Source: Rhodospirillales bacterium
Lineage (GTDB): Bacteria; Pseudomonadota; Alphaproteobacteria; UBA9219
NCBI GenBank assembly: GCA_015654915.1
Contig: JAATFY010000166.1
Coordinates: forward strand, 1 to 17,422
Direction: 5' to 3'
Length of the DNA: 17,422 nt
The notes beneath the pieces were generated by a model. That model saw only the letters and a list, made by a program, of their open reading frames with translations. It ran no database searches and was not told the origin of the DNA. The position numbers were made by a program, and so were the translations under genes. This document shows, piece by piece, positions 1 through 11,481 of the stretch. Every line of letters starts with the position of its first letter. Positions within the stretch are counted from its first letter, which is position 1.

Positions 1-1240
1 CGATATGGCGGTTGACGTTCTCGACAATGATGATGGCGTCGTCGACGACAAGCCCGATGCCGAGCACCAGCGCGAGGAGGGTCAGAAGATTGATCGAAAA
101 TCCCAACGCCAGCATGAAGATGAACGCGCCGATCAGCGACAGCGGAATGGCGATGACCGGAATAAGCACCGAGCGCGGCGATCCCAGGAACAGGAAAACC
201 ACGAACGCAACGATCAGCAAGGCCTCGATCAGCGTGTTTTCCACTTCATGGATCGAGCTTGAAACGAAATCGGTCGAATCGTAAATGATCTCGCCCTGCA
301 GCCCCTGCGGCAATTGCGACTGGATGTCGGGCATGATCTTGCGGATATCCTTAATGACGTCGAGAAGGTTGGCGCTCGGCGCCACCTGAATGCCGATATA
401 AACCGCCTGCTTGCCGTCGAAGCCGACGCGCGATTCGTAATCGTCGGAACCGAGCGTGACGTTCGCGACGTCCTGAAGGCGGACGACGATGCCGTTCTGC
501 TGCTTGATGATCAGGTTGCGGAATTCCTCGAGCGAATGCAGGTCGGTGGATGCCGTCAGGTTGATCTGCACCATTTGGCCCTTGGTGTTGCCGAGGCCGG
601 ATATGTAATTGTTCTTGGCCAGCGCGTTGCTGATATCGGCCGCGGTCAGGCTGTAGGCCGCGAGTTTCTTCGGGTCGAGCCAGGCGCGCAGGGCGAAGTT
701 TTGCGCGCCGATGATCTCGGCGGTCTGCACGCCTTCGACGGCCTGCATTTTCGGCTGCACGACGCGGAGAAGGTAATCGGTGATGTTGTTCTGGCCCAGA
801 ACATCGCTCTTGAAGCCGATATACATGGCATCAATCGTTTGGCCGATCTGGATGCTCAGCACCGGCTGCTGCGTCTGCGGCGGCAGCTGGTTGAGGACGG
901 ACGTGATCTTGGTCTGGATTTCCGTCAGCGCCTTGTCGGAATCGTAATTCAATCGCAGGAACACGGAAATGGTGCTGGTGCTGTTCTGGCTGATCGAGCT
1001 CATGTAATCGATGCCGTTGGCCTGCGCGATGGCGTTCTCGAGCGGCGTGGTGATGAAGCCCGCGACGACGCCGGCATCCGCGCCGTAATAGGTCGTGCTG
1101 ACGGTTACCACCGCGTTTTCGGTGCGCGGAAACTGCAGGATTGGCAGCGACATGAAAGCCCGCAGCCCGACCACCAGAATCATCAGGCTGATGACGGTGG
1201 CCAGAACCGGCCGCCGGATAAAAATGTCGGTAAAGTTCAT
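1..1240 (-). CDS. RND (HAE-1/AcrB-type) multidrug efflux inner-membrane transporter, N-terminal part
   Basis: Proton-driven inner-membrane pump of a tripartite efflux system. Only the first 413 codons are in the window; the gene runs off the left edge. The protein starts MNFTDIFIRRPVLATVISLM, the classic RND N-terminus with transmembrane helix 1. A long periplasmic porter region follows (including SISQNSTSTISVFL and FRNLIIKQQNGIVVRLQDVA). Transmembrane helices resume near residue 330. The segment LVVDDAIIIVENVNRHI at about 397-413 holds the adjacent aspartates (about 400-401) that match the proton-relay Asp407/Asp408 of AcrB. The ATG at 1240 is 15 bases after the stop of the fusion-protein gene, so it is third in the operon. 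Substrate cannot be read from sequence. Family assignment is secure; an AcrB, MexB or MexF name would be a guess. Confidence 0.95.
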   Translation of the reverse strand, partial: MNFTDIFIRRPVLATVISLMILVVGLRAFMSLPILQFPRTENAVVTVSTTYYGADAGVVAGFITTPLENAIAQANGIDYMSSISQNSTSTISVFLRLNYDSDKALTEIQTKITSVLNQLPPQTQQPVLSIQIGQTIDAMYIGFKSDVLGQNNITDYLLRVVQPKMQAVEGVQTAEIIGAQNFALRAWLDPKKLAAYSLTAADISNALAKNNYISGLGNTKGQMVQINLTASTDLHSLEEFRNLIIKQQNGIVVRLQDVANVTLGSDDYESRVGFDGKQAVYIGIQVAPSANLLDVIKDIRKIMPDIQSQLPQGLQGEIIYDSTDFVSSSIHEVENTLIEALLIVAFVVFLFLGSPRSVLIPVIAIPLSLIGAFIFMLALGFSINLLTLLALVLGIGLVVDDAIIIVENVNRHI

Positions 1241-1255
1241 GGGCTTTGATCCGGC

Positions 1256-2371
1256 TCAGTAATCTTTGGGTTTCGGATTGGGATCGTTCGTCGGCTGCAA
1301 CTCGTTGTTGATCTTGAGAGGCGATCCGTTGCGCAGCTTAAGCTGGCCCGCCGTCACCACCTCGTCGCCCTCGCTGACGCCGGTCAGAACGGCGATCTGG
1401 TCGCCGCGCGTGGCCCCCGTCGTGACAAAAGCCTGCTTCGCCACCGGCTTGTCCGCGGTGCTCGAATCCACCAGGTAAACCGTGTTGCCGTAGGGATTAT
1501 AGGTAATCGCCGTTTGCGGCAGGGTGACGTAATGCTGCGGCGCGCCGACTTCCAGCGCCACGTTGGCGAACATGCCGGGCAGAAGCCTTTCGTCCGCGTT
1601 CTTGAAGGTCGCGCGCACCTGGATGTTGCGCGTCGCTTCGTCGATGCGGGAATTGATTGCCGTGATCTGGCCTTCGAACGCCTCGTCCGGATCGGTGTCG
1701 ATTTTGGCGGTGACTTTCTGCCCCACCTGCATTTGCGTCAGCGCCTGTTCCGGCAGGGTGAAATCGATATAGATCGGGTTCAGCTGCTGCAGCGAGACGA
1801 TCGGCGAACCGGGATTGAGATATTGCCCGAGATTGACCTCGCGGATGCCGACATGCCCCGCGAACGGCGCGCGGATGGTTTTTTTCTCGACGATGGCCTG
1901 CTGCTGCGCCACCTGCGCCGCGGCGTTGGCGAGATTGGCGATATCGGCATCGACCACGGCCTGGCTGACGGCTTGCGCCTTCAACTGTTTCTGATCGCGC
2001 TCGAAGGTGATTTCGGCGAGTTTCGCCGTCGCTTCCAGCGAATGAAGCTTGGCGATGTCGTCCTCGGCGCGCAGATGGACGAGGACCGTTCCGGCGGAAA
2101 CGTCGCTGTCGGATTCGAAATTGATGGTCTCGACGATGCCGGCCAGTTCGGACGAAAGCTCGGCGCCGTTGACGGCATGGACGCTGCCTACGGCATCAAG
2201 TTTCGCCTGCCAGTCCTGCGCCTCGGCCTTGGTGGTCGAGACGGTCTGCGGCGGCGAGCCCGCTGACGCCATGTATTTCTTGATCATCTTGCCTTCGAAG
2301 GCCTTGAAGCCGAAAATGCCGCCCAGCACCAGCCCTACAATGATCAACATCAGGATCATGCGTTTGGTCAT
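1256..2371 (-). CDS. RND efflux membrane fusion protein (periplasmic adaptor, HlyD/AcrA type)
   Basis: Periplasmic adaptor that links the inner-membrane pump to the outer-membrane channel; 371 residues. It begins MTKRMILMLIIVGLVLGG, an N-terminal hydrophobic anchor with no lipobox, so it is probably membrane-anchored rather than a lipoprotein. Then come a first half-lipoyl strand (GSVHAVNGAELSSELAGIV), an alpha-hairpin rich in Ala/Gln (about residues 85-150), the returning lipoyl half (IRAPFAGHVGIREVNLGQYL), a beta-barrel (PIYIDFTLPEQALTQMQVGQ) and a membrane-proximal domain ending near LKLRNGSPLKI. The ATG at 2371 is chosen because it overlaps the upstream stop as ATGA and follows a GAGGGAGAAAAG ribosome-binding stretch. 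An ATG 12 codons upstream lies inside the preceding gene with no such signal. It is second in the efflux operon. Confidence 0.93.
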   Translation of the reverse strand: MTKRMILMLIIVGLVLGGIFGFKAFEGKMIKKYMASAGSPPQTVSTTKAEAQDWQAKLDAVGSVHAVNGAELSSELAGIVETINFESDSDVSAGTVLVHLRAEDDIAKLHSLEATAKLAEITFERDQKQLKAQAVSQAVVDADIANLANAAAQVAQQQAIVEKKTIRAPFAGHVGIREVNLGQYLNPGSPIVSLQQLNPIYIDFTLPEQALTQMQVGQKVTAKIDTDPDEAFEGQITAINSRIDEATRNIQVRATFKNADERLLPGMFANVALEVGAPQHYVTLPQTAITYNPYGNTVYLVDSSTADKPVAKQAFVTTGATRGDQIAVLTGVSEGDEVVTAGQLKLRNGSPLKINNELQPTNDPNPKPKDY

Positions 2372-3843
2372 TTCTTTTCTCCCTCGATAGACGTATCGCG
2401 ATTCCACCAGCCGCCGCCTAGCGCCTGAAACAGAGCCGCCGTGTCGGCGTAACGTTGCGCTTCGGCGCGGACCAGCGCCAGTTCCGCTTGCTGCTCGGCC
2501 TGTTCGGCGTTGAGCAGGACCAGATAGTTGATGGCGCCGTCGTCATATTGTTCCTGCGCCAGCCGTAAACTTTCGGACGCCGCCGCTTCCGCCGCCGTCT
2601 GCGCCTTCAATGTCTCGGCGTCGGATTGCAACGCGCGCAGCGTGTCGGCGACATCCTGAAAGGCGGCCAGAACGGTCTTGCGGTATTGCGCCGCCGCGAC
2701 GTCAAAAGCGGCTTCGGCCGCGCCCTGTTCATGCGCCAGGGTGCCGCCGTCGAAAACCGTCTGGGCAATGCTGCCGCCGAAGTTCCAGATCCCGGAGCCC
2801 GGGCCGAACAGATTGCCGAGCGTGTTGGCTTCGGTACCCAGACCGGCGCTCAGGGTAATTTGCGGCAGGCGGTTGGCGACGGCCACGCCGATGGCGGCGC
2901 TGGCGGCATGCAGATTGGCGTCGGCGGCGCGGACATCGGGACGCTGCTCGACCAGTTTCGACGGCAGCGAAACCGGCAATGTATCCGGCAATTTCAGGCT
3001 GGAAAGTTCGAAAGTCGCGTCCGGCGCCGTGCTCGGCAATTGTCCCATCAGGACCGACAGTTGGTGCCGCGTCTGCGCCAATTGTTTTTCGAGATCGGGC
3101 AGCGTGGCGCGCGTTTGCTCCAATATCGTTTGCTGCGCCAGAACGACGGTTTTCGCCGCGCCGCCAAGCTCGAATTGCTGCTGCGTAAGATCAAGCTGTT
3201 TTTGCTGGTCTTCGATGATCTTGTTGGTGGCGGCGATCTGGCCGCGCAAGGACGCTTCCTGCACCGCCGACGTCACGACGTTTCCAGCCAGCGTCAGATA
3301 GGCGGCCTCCATCTGGAAGCGCTGGAATTCCTTGACCGCTTCCAGCTCCTCGACCTGACGGCGCGCGCCGCCGAAAACATCGAGTCCATAGGAAACGCCG
3401 ACCGACGCATCATGCAGGGTATAGATAGAGCCGGGGAAGTTTCCGCCCGCCGCCGCGCCGGATGTTTTCTGCCGGATCGAACTGAAACCGGCGCTGACGG
3501 TGGGGAACAGCACGCCCCCTGCCGCGGCGGCGTTTTCTCCGGCCTCGCGCAAGGCGGCCTGCGCCGCTTCCAGATCGGGATTGGCCTTGATCGCCTGCAT
3601 GATCAAGCGGTTGAGGGACTCGGAATGAAACAGCGCCCACCATTCGGCGGGGATTTCCTTGCCGGGCGCGAATTTTTGCGCCGCGCCGCTTTCAGTGTCG
3701 GCGGATGCGGTTTCGGCGGGCAGCGGACGGTCTTCGTAGGTTTGCGTTTCGGGCGCCGCCGGACGGTGATAGTCGGGACCCACGGCGCATCCCGCCGCCA
3801 GCGCCGCCAGCGAAGCCATACAAAGAACTGAAGAGAGGCGCAT
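2368..3843 (-). CDS. RND efflux outer-membrane factor lipoprotein (NodT/OprM family)
   Basis: TolC-like outer-membrane channel of the efflux pump; 491 residues, normal for the family. The start MRLSSVLCMASLAALAAGC is a lipoprotein signal with lipobox LAAGC, followed by AVGPDYHRP, a hallmark of the NodT/OprM group. Two OEP repeats follow: PEWWALFHSESLNRLI-like (seen as PAEWWALFHS) starts the first, and VEQRPDVRAADANLHAASAA opens the second. An in-frame ATG at 3885 was rejected as start because it lies inside the promoter and operator (3877-3906), upstream of the expected transcript start. The ATG at 3843 restores a proper signal peptide. It is first in the operon and overlaps the fusion-protein gene by 4 bases. 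Having the outer-membrane gene first is less common than fusion protein-pump-channel order. Confidence 0.94.
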   Translation of the reverse strand: MRLSSVLCMASLAALAAGCAVGPDYHRPAAPETQTYEDRPLPAETASADTESGAAQKFAPGKEIPAEWWALFHSESLNRLIMQAIKANPDLEAAQAALREAGENAAAAGGVLFPTVSAGFSSIRQKTSGAAAGGNFPGSIYTLHDASVGVSYGLDVFGGARRQVEELEAVKEFQRFQMEAAYLTLAGNVVTSAVQEASLRGQIAATNKIIEDQQKQLDLTQQQFELGGAAKTVVLAQQTILEQTRATLPDLEKQLAQTRHQLSVLMGQLPSTAPDATFELSSLKLPDTLPVSLPSKLVEQRPDVRAADANLHAASAAIGVAVANRLPQITLSAGLGTEANTLGNLFGPGSGIWNFGGSIAQTVFDGGTLAHEQGAAEAAFDVAAAQYRKTVLAAFQDVADTLRALQSDAETLKAQTAAEAAASESLRLAQEQYDDGAINYLVLLNAEQAEQQAELALVRAEAQRYADTAALFQALGGGWWNRDTSIEGEKK

Positions 3844-3876
3844 GAAGGAAATCCGTTTACAGCGGCGCGGCAGGAG

Positions 3877-3906
3877 ACTATACATTCATACATGAATGTA
3901 TGTAAA
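3877..3906 (-). promoter_or_regulatory. Efflux operon promoter overlapped by a TetR/AcrR-type operator
   Basis: Read on the minus strand, TTTACA (3906-3901) and TATAGT (3882-3877) are separated by 18 bases and make a good sigma70-like promoter for the efflux operon. The spacer and part of the -10 box are a palindrome: arms TACATTCAT and ATGAATGTA at 3881-3900 with a 2-base centre. A second dyad, CATACAT-GA-ATGTATG at 3887-3902, is offset by 4 bases. From memory, the 24-base stretch 3881-3904 closely resembles the E. coli AcrR box, especially its GAATGTATGTA half. Overlapping dyads are typical of TetR operators that bind two dimers. Binding here would block polymerase; the divergent repressor gene starts at 3969, so autoregulation is likely. 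Confidence 0.8.
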
Positions 3907-3968
3907 CAGCAAAGCGAACGGAACGGCTGCGTAATGAGCCCCCTGCACCTTAGGGCCGTACATTAACC

Positions 3969-4583
3969 ATGGCGCGCCGCACAAAAGACGAAGCCGAAAA
4001 GACCCGCAACGCCATTCTCGACGCGGCGGAGAAGGTCTTTTACAAATCCGGCGTTGCCCGTACGTCGCTCGAACAGATCGCCGCCGCCGCCGGCGTGACG
4101 CGCGGCGCGGTTTACTGGCATTTCCGCGACAAAATCGAGCTTTGCGAGGCGATGTGGAAGCGCGTTTTTTTGCCGCAGGAAGACGTTCTGGAGCAACTGG
4201 CCGCCAGCGCCAGCGATACGCCGCTCGACGATTTGATGAAGGCCTTTTCCCATTCGTTAAAATTGATGGCGAGCGACAAGCAGCGCCATCGCGTGATCTC
4301 GATCCTCATGCTCCGCTGCGAATATGTGGACGATATGTCGGCCATCATGGAGCGCCGCCTGCAATGCAAGGACCGCATGCTGGGCCGGTGCGTGCGTATG
4401 TTCGAGCGCGCCAAGAAACTTAAAATGCTGGCGCCCGGCTGGACGCCGCGCATGGCGGCCACCTGCCTGCAGGCGCTTATGAGCGGACTTATCATTAATG
4501 GCCTCGAAGGCCGCAAGAGCTTCGACCTTGCCAAATCGGGCCCCGCCTGCGTCGAGGCTTTCTTCCGCTCGATCCGCGCCTGA
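3969..4583 (+). CDS. TetR/AcrR family repressor, likely regulator of the adjacent efflux operon
   Basis: Ligand-responsive DNA-binding repressor; 204 residues, typical for TetR. The N-terminus MARRTKDEAEKTRNAILDAA and the helix-turn-helix TSLEQIAAAAGVTRGAVYWHF (about residues 32-52) followed by DKIEL match the AcrR/TtgR subgroup. The C-terminal ligand-binding domain (about 60-204) is helical and includes LMLRCEYVDDMSAIMERRL, similar to the AcrR-type C-terminal domain. It is divergent from the RND operon, and an AcrR-box-like operator sits between the two genes, which is the usual arrangement of a local efflux repressor released by pump substrates. No strong ribosome-binding site precedes the ATG. 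The ligand is unknown. Confidence 0.93.
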   Translation: MARRTKDEAEKTRNAILDAAEKVFYKSGVARTSLEQIAAAAGVTRGAVYWHFRDKIELCEAMWKRVFLPQEDVLEQLAASASDTPLDDLMKAFSHSLKLMASDKQRHRVISILMLRCEYVDDMSAIMERRLQCKDRMLGRCVRMFERAKKLKMLAPGWTPRMAATCLQALMSGLIINGLEGRKSFDLAKSGPACVEAFFRSIRA

Positions 4584-4697
4584 AATTTTTTCCTGCTGGA
4601 TTTATACCGAATGCATACGGGGACATGCCCGGCATTAAGCGCGGCTTAAATTTTGGAGCCTAATTTTTATGTCTGTCCCTTTATTACGGTCTCGCCG

Positions 4698-7616
<2,919 letters not shown>

Positions 7617-7619
7617 AAA

Positions 7620-8003
7620 TTACGAAATCGATTTGAAGATGCCGCTGCCGAGAAAGACGGCCGCGATGGTGCCGAGCACGGAAACGGCGACATAGGAGGC
7701 GAGGTCAAGGTAGTCGCCTTTCTCCAGCATCAGCGCCGATTCCAGCGAGAAGGCCGTGAACGTGGTAAAGCCGCCGAGAAATCCCGTGACTAGAAACAAG
7801 CGCGACGGCGCCGGCAGCGCAAGGCGCAAGGCCATTACTTCCATCAAAATGCCGATGATGAGTGCGCCAAGCAAATTGACGCCGAGCGTATGCCACGGGA
7901 AAGAGGCATTCCCGGTATGGCGGCTGATGAAGTTCATCATGCCGAAGCGCGCCACCGAACCCGCGCCGCCGCCGAGAAAGACAAGAAGTATGGTGTTGAG
8001 CAT
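7620..8003 (-). CDS. crcB: Fluoride ion channel CrcB/Fluc
   Basis: Small inner-membrane channel that exports fluoride; 127 residues, the usual size for a dual-topology Fluc subunit. Four hydrophobic segments are visible. Family motifs are GGGAGSVARFGM near the N-terminus, HTLGVNLLGALIIG (the TLxVNxxG motif), and TGFLGGFTTFTAFSLE (the GFxGGxTTFSTF channel signature), with LGTIAAVFLG at the C-terminus. An AAAGGAT ribosome-binding site precedes the ATG. It converges with the kinase gene with only 3 bases between stops. I looked upstream for a fluoride riboswitch and did not recognise one, so regulation is open. The 197 bases between this gene and manC (8004-8200) hold both divergent promoters, but no box there is clear enough to annotate. 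Confidence 0.95.
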   Translation of the reverse strand: MLNTILLVFLGGGAGSVARFGMMNFISRHTGNASFPWHTLGVNLLGALIIGILMEVMALRLALPAPSRLFLVTGFLGGFTTFTAFSLESALMLEKGDYLDLASYVAVSVLGTIAAVFLGSGIFKSIS

Positions 8004-8200
8004 CGAGTGTATCCTTTGTTTTACAGGATCAGATTTATATCATCCGTCCGGTGACGACAATGGCCGTTTTCTTCAGTGATACCGCGCTTATTGTATCGTC
8101 CTGCCTTCTGTGGCATATCGTTTTGATACGTAACGTGCCCCGTAAATAGCCGTTAAAAACGGGCCGACGCAACCGCAGTTCCCGGGTTTGGACCGTGCCT

Positions 8201-9613
8201 ATGAAAATTCGTCCCGTCATTTTGTCCGGTGGTTCAGGTACGCGGCTGTGGCCGGTGTCGCGGAAACGCTACCCCAAGCAATTCGCCGAACTTCTGGGAC
8301 AGCATTCGCTGCTGATGGCGACGTTCGAGATGATCGGCGAGGCCGGTATGTTCGAAGCGCCGGTGATCGTCCCCAACGAAGACCATAAGTTTTTCGTCCT
8401 CGATATCCTTGCGCGGCTCGGGCGGACGGACACTACGGTTTTACTTGAACCTTGCGGCCGGAACACGGCCGGAGCGGCTCTGACCGCGGCGCTGGATGAA
8501 AAAGACAAAGACGGCGTCCTTCATCTGTTGCTCCCGTCGGACCATGTGATCAAGGATCACGCCGCGTTTTTTGCCGCCGTTCGCAGCGCCGCCGTGGCCG
8601 CCGAAAAAAGACACATCGCCCTTTTCGGCATCAAACCGACATCGCCCGAAACCGGTTACGGTTATATCCGGCGCGGCCGGCCCACTGCCTGGCCGCAGGT
8701 CGACGCCATTCAAAGCTTCAAGGAAAAACCCGATGCCAAAACCGCCGCCGCCTTGGTCGCCGAAGGCGCTTTGTGGAACAGCGGCATTTTTCTTTACGAC
8801 CCGAATTTGCTGGTGGACGAGATCGAGAAACTCGCGCCGGAACAGGCCAACTTAAGCCGCGCGGCGTTGCAGGATGCGCGCATGGACCTCGGTTGCAGGA
8901 CGCTCGACAAAAAAGCCTATGAAAAACTGCGCGACATATCCTTCGATTATCTGGTGATGGAAAACACGCAGCGCGGTGTCGTGGTGCCATGCGATATGGG
9001 CTGGAGCGATATCGGCTCGTGGCAGGCGCTGTGGCAGCAGGAAGAAAAAGACGCATCCGGCAATGCTTTGCGCGGCCCCGTCACCGCCATCGATACGGAA
9101 AATTCCTATATCCGTACCGACGGGCCGACCATCGGCGTGATCGGGATGAAAGGCGTCGCCGTGATCGCCGGCAAGGACGCCGTTCTTGTGATGCCGCGCG
9201 ACCGCAGCCAGGATGTGAAGGGGCTGGTGGCCGCGCTCGAAGCCGAAGGCCATACCGCCGCCACCGATCCTTGCCGCGTCATGCGCCCATGGGGGTCTTA
9301 CGAAGGCCTTGCCATCGGCGACCGTTTTCAGGTCAAGCATATCGTCGTTTATCCCGGGCAGGCTTTGTCGTTGCAGATGCATCATCACCGCGCCGAGCAT
9401 TGGGTCGTGGTGGCAGGAACGGCGCTCGTCGAATGCGGCGACGTCAAAAAAAATGTGCGCGAGAACGAATCTGTTTTCATTCCCAAGGGTTCCAAACATC
9501 GCCTCAGCAATCCCGGTACGGTGGACGTGCATCTGGTCGAGGTGCAGTCCGGCGATTATTTGGGCGAAGACGACATCGTGCGTTTTTCCGATATGTATGG
9601 CCGCGTGGCTTAG
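8201..9613 (+). CDS. manC: Bifunctional mannose-1-phosphate guanylyltransferase / mannose-6-phosphate isomerase (type II)
   Basis: Makes GDP-mannose from mannose-1-phosphate and GTP; the C-terminal domain also interconverts fructose-6-phosphate and mannose-6-phosphate. 470 residues, as for AlgA/ManC/XanB. The N-terminal nucleotidyltransferase has LSGGSGTRLWPVSRKRYPKQ (8-27), LLEPCGRNTA, FKEKPD, WNSGIF and SDIGSW. The C-terminal cupin (about 360-470) has RPWGSYE, metal-binding HHHRAEHW (about 393-400), IPKGSKHRLSNPG and VQSGDYLGEDDIVRF. ATG 8201 is chosen over GTG 8195 because a GGA at 8190-8192 is correctly spaced for it. It heads a plus-strand operon with a GDP-mannose dehydratase 15 bases downstream, so it supplies GDP-mannose to both dehydratases in the window. 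Confidence 0.96.
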   Translation: MKIRPVILSGGSGTRLWPVSRKRYPKQFAELLGQHSLLMATFEMIGEAGMFEAPVIVPNEDHKFFVLDILARLGRTDTTVLLEPCGRNTAGAALTAALDEKDKDGVLHLLLPSDHVIKDHAAFFAAVRSAAVAAEKRHIALFGIKPTSPETGYGYIRRGRPTAWPQVDAIQSFKEKPDAKTAAALVAEGALWNSGIFLYDPNLLVDEIEKLAPEQANLSRAALQDARMDLGCRTLDKKAYEKLRDISFDYLVMENTQRGVVVPCDMGWSDIGSWQALWQQEEKDASGNALRGPVTAIDTENSYIRTDGPTIGVIGMKGVAVIAGKDAVLVMPRDRSQDVKGLVAALEAEGHTAATDPCRVMRPWGSYEGLAIGDRFQVKHIVVYPGQALSLQMHHHRAEHWVVVAGTALVECGDVKKNVRENESVFIPKGSKHRLSNPGTVDVHLVEVQSGDYLGEDDIVRFSDMYGRVA

Positions 9614-9628
9614 GGTTCAGGGGCAGAT

Positions 9629-10657
9629 ATGGCAAAAAAGGCTTTGATTACGGGCATTACGGGGCAGGACGGCGCCTATCTGGCGCAGCTGCTTCTGGCC
9701 AAGGGCTACAAGGTTCACGGCGCCTACCGCCGTTCCAGCACGCTCAACTTATGGCGCTTGCAGGAACTCGGGATCGCCGATGACGTGGATCTGGTCTGCA
9801 TGGAGTTGACGGACCAGTCCAGCATCCAGAACGCGCTGCACCGCCTCGCGCCGGATGAAATCTATAATCTCGCCGCGCAAAGCTTCGTCGCGGCCTCCTT
9901 TGACCAGCCGGTCTATACCGGCGATATCGACGGGCTTTCGGTGACGCGTTTATTGGAAACCATCCGCTCGGTCGATCCGCATATCCGTTATTATCAGGCT
10001 TCGACGTCCGAGATGTTCGGCAAGGTGCGCGCCTCGCCGCAGAACGAGAGCACGCCCTTTTATCCGCGCAGCCCTTACGGTGTCGCCAAGCTTTACGCCC
10101 ACTGGATCACGATCAATTACCGCGAATCCTACAATCTCTATGCCTGCTCCGGCATCCTGTTCAATCACGAATCGCCGCTGCGCGGCCTCGAATTCGTCAC
10201 GCGCAAGATCACATCGTCCTTCGCCGCGATCCATCATGGCGCGCTCGATTGTATGGAACTCGGCAATCTCGACGCGCGCCGCGACTGGGGCTTCGCCGGC
10301 GATTATGTCGAAGGCGTCTGGAATATGCTGCAGCAAAAAACGGCCGATGATTACGTGCTGTCAACCGGAACTGCCACCACCATACGGGAATTCGTGGAAC
10401 TGACGGCGAAAACGCTCGGCATCGATCTGGTCTGGAAGGGCGAGGGCATCAGCGAAACCGGCCTCGACCGCAAGACCGGCAAGGTCCGGGTGACGATCAA
10501 CCCGCATCATTACCGGCCCGCCGAGGTCGATTTCCTGGTCGGCGATCCGTCGAAGGCCGCGAAAAATCTGGGCTGGAAACATAAAGTGGCGCTGCCGCAA
10601 TTGGTCGAAATGATGCTGGAAGCCGATTTGCGGCGCCAGGCAAAGGCGGCGGCCTGA
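9629..10657 (+). CDS. gmd: GDP-mannose 4,6-dehydratase, Pseudomonas-type subfamily (first of two paralogues)
   Basis: Short-chain dehydrogenase/reductase that converts GDP-mannose to GDP-4-keto-6-deoxymannose; 342 residues. The NADP-binding motif is ITGITGQDGAYL (7-18), the catalytic set is Thr126 and Glu128 in ASTSEMFG with Tyr150 and Lys154 in PRSPYGVAK, and FNHESPLRG and RRDWGFAGDYVEG are family signatures. The region RSSTLNLWRLQELGI resembles, from memory, the P. aeruginosa Gmd (RWRLRELGI) rather than the E. coli-type enzyme encoded at 13713-14849. A ribosome-binding AGGGGC lies at 9619-9624. It follows manC directly and its stop overlaps the next ATG as TGATG, so it belongs to the manC-gmd-glycosyltransferase operon. 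It may feed a second GDP-deoxysugar, such as D-rhamnose or perosamine, whose later enzyme is not in the window. Confidence 0.93.
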   Translation: MAKKALITGITGQDGAYLAQLLLAKGYKVHGAYRRSSTLNLWRLQELGIADDVDLVCMELTDQSSIQNALHRLAPDEIYNLAAQSFVAASFDQPVYTGDIDGLSVTRLLETIRSVDPHIRYYQASTSEMFGKVRASPQNESTPFYPRSPYGVAKLYAHWITINYRESYNLYACSGILFNHESPLRGLEFVTRKITSSFAAIHHGALDCMELGNLDARRDWGFAGDYVEGVWNMLQQKTADDYVLSTGTATTIREFVELTAKTLGIDLVWKGEGISETGLDRKTGKVRVTINPHHYRPAEVDFLVGDPSKAAKNLGWKHKVALPQLVEMMLEADLRRQAKAAA

Positions 10658-11466
10658 TGGCGGACTCTCCCGCTATTTCGGTCTTGATGCGCACCATGGG
10701 GCTGCGGGAAGCCCTGAAAGACGCGCTGGCGTCGCTGCGGGCCCAGACTTTCCGGAATTTCGAAATCGTGATCGTCGAAGACGGCGCCGACACGCTGACG
10801 CCGTTTCTTGCAGGCTACGCCGATCTGCCGATCCGTTATGAGCCGTTGGGCCAGTGGCAGGGCCGCACGGCCGCCGGTAACCATGCTTTGTCCGTCGCGC
10901 GCGGCGAATATTTTATATTTCTCGACGACGACGATCTTTTCGCTCCCGATCATCTGAAGAACCTGATCAAAAAAGCGCAATCCGGCCCGCACCGTATCGT
11001 TTATTCCTGGTCGCAGGAACGGCGCGTGGAGCGCGCGGAAGACGGACGCATTCTGGGCGTCAAGCGTTTCCATCGCGTCCGGCGCGAGCCTTTTTCCCTG
11101 CTGCAATTCATCGTCGGCAATTTCATCCCGATCAACGCCGTTCTATTTCACCGCTCGCTGTATAAGGCAGCGGGCGGTTTCGATAGCGGCATCGACCGGC
11201 TGGAAGACTGGCTTTTGTGGATGCGTTACGCGGCAATCGAGCCCGACTGGATCAATGTGCCGCATGCCACAGCGATATATAATGTGCCGGTAACCGTCGC
11301 CGCGCGGCGGCGCGAATTCCACGCCTCGCAAAGCGCCATCCACAATCATCTGGAAACCATCAAGGTTTCATGGCCGCTTGTCATTGTGCAGCGCGATTTG
11401 CAGCGTCATTTCCGGCCCGCGCTTTTCATCCGCCGCCTTTATTATTATTTTCTCAGCTTCATTTAG
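10657..11466 (+). CDS. Family 2 glycosyltransferase
   Basis: Inverting GT-A glycosyltransferase, probably cytoplasmic and membrane-associated, that adds one sugar to a lipid-linked glycan; 269 residues. Features: the N-terminal nucleotide-binding strand ISVLMRTMGLREALKDALAS, then SLRAQTFRNFEIVIVEDGA (typical GT2), the metal-binding acidic cluster FLDDDDLF (Asp90-Asp93), and the catalytic-base motif LEDWLLW (Glu183-Asp184). The C-terminus is basic and aromatic (FIRRLYYYFLSFI), which suggests membrane contact. The start overlaps the stop of the upstream dehydratase (TGATG), so the two are translationally coupled. Donor and acceptor cannot be read from sequence; the context of manC and gmd makes a GDP-sugar donor plausible, but GT2 enzymes use many donors. 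It is the last gene of the plus-strand operon. Confidence 0.88.
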   Translation: MADSPAISVLMRTMGLREALKDALASLRAQTFRNFEIVIVEDGADTLTPFLAGYADLPIRYEPLGQWQGRTAAGNHALSVARGEYFIFLDDDDLFAPDHLKNLIKKAQSGPHRIVYSWSQERRVERAEDGRILGVKRFHRVRREPFSLLQFIVGNFIPINAVLFHRSLYKAAGGFDSGIDRLEDWLLWMRYAAIEPDWINVPHATAIYNVPVTVAARRREFHASQSAIHNHLETIKVSWPLVIVQRDLQRHFRPALFIRRLYYYFLSFI

Positions 11467-11481
11467 AATCGTCATCCAGGA

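Noticed and set aside
314..1249. Long open frame on the plus strand opposite the RND pump
   Set aside because: The minus strand encodes an unmistakable RND N-terminus. The plus-strand protein has no family motif and is an antisense shadow of GC-rich codons.
8004..8200. Fluoride riboswitch upstream of crcB
   Set aside because: I looked on the minus strand for the conserved core and pseudoknot and did not find it; only a normal ribosome-binding site is clear.
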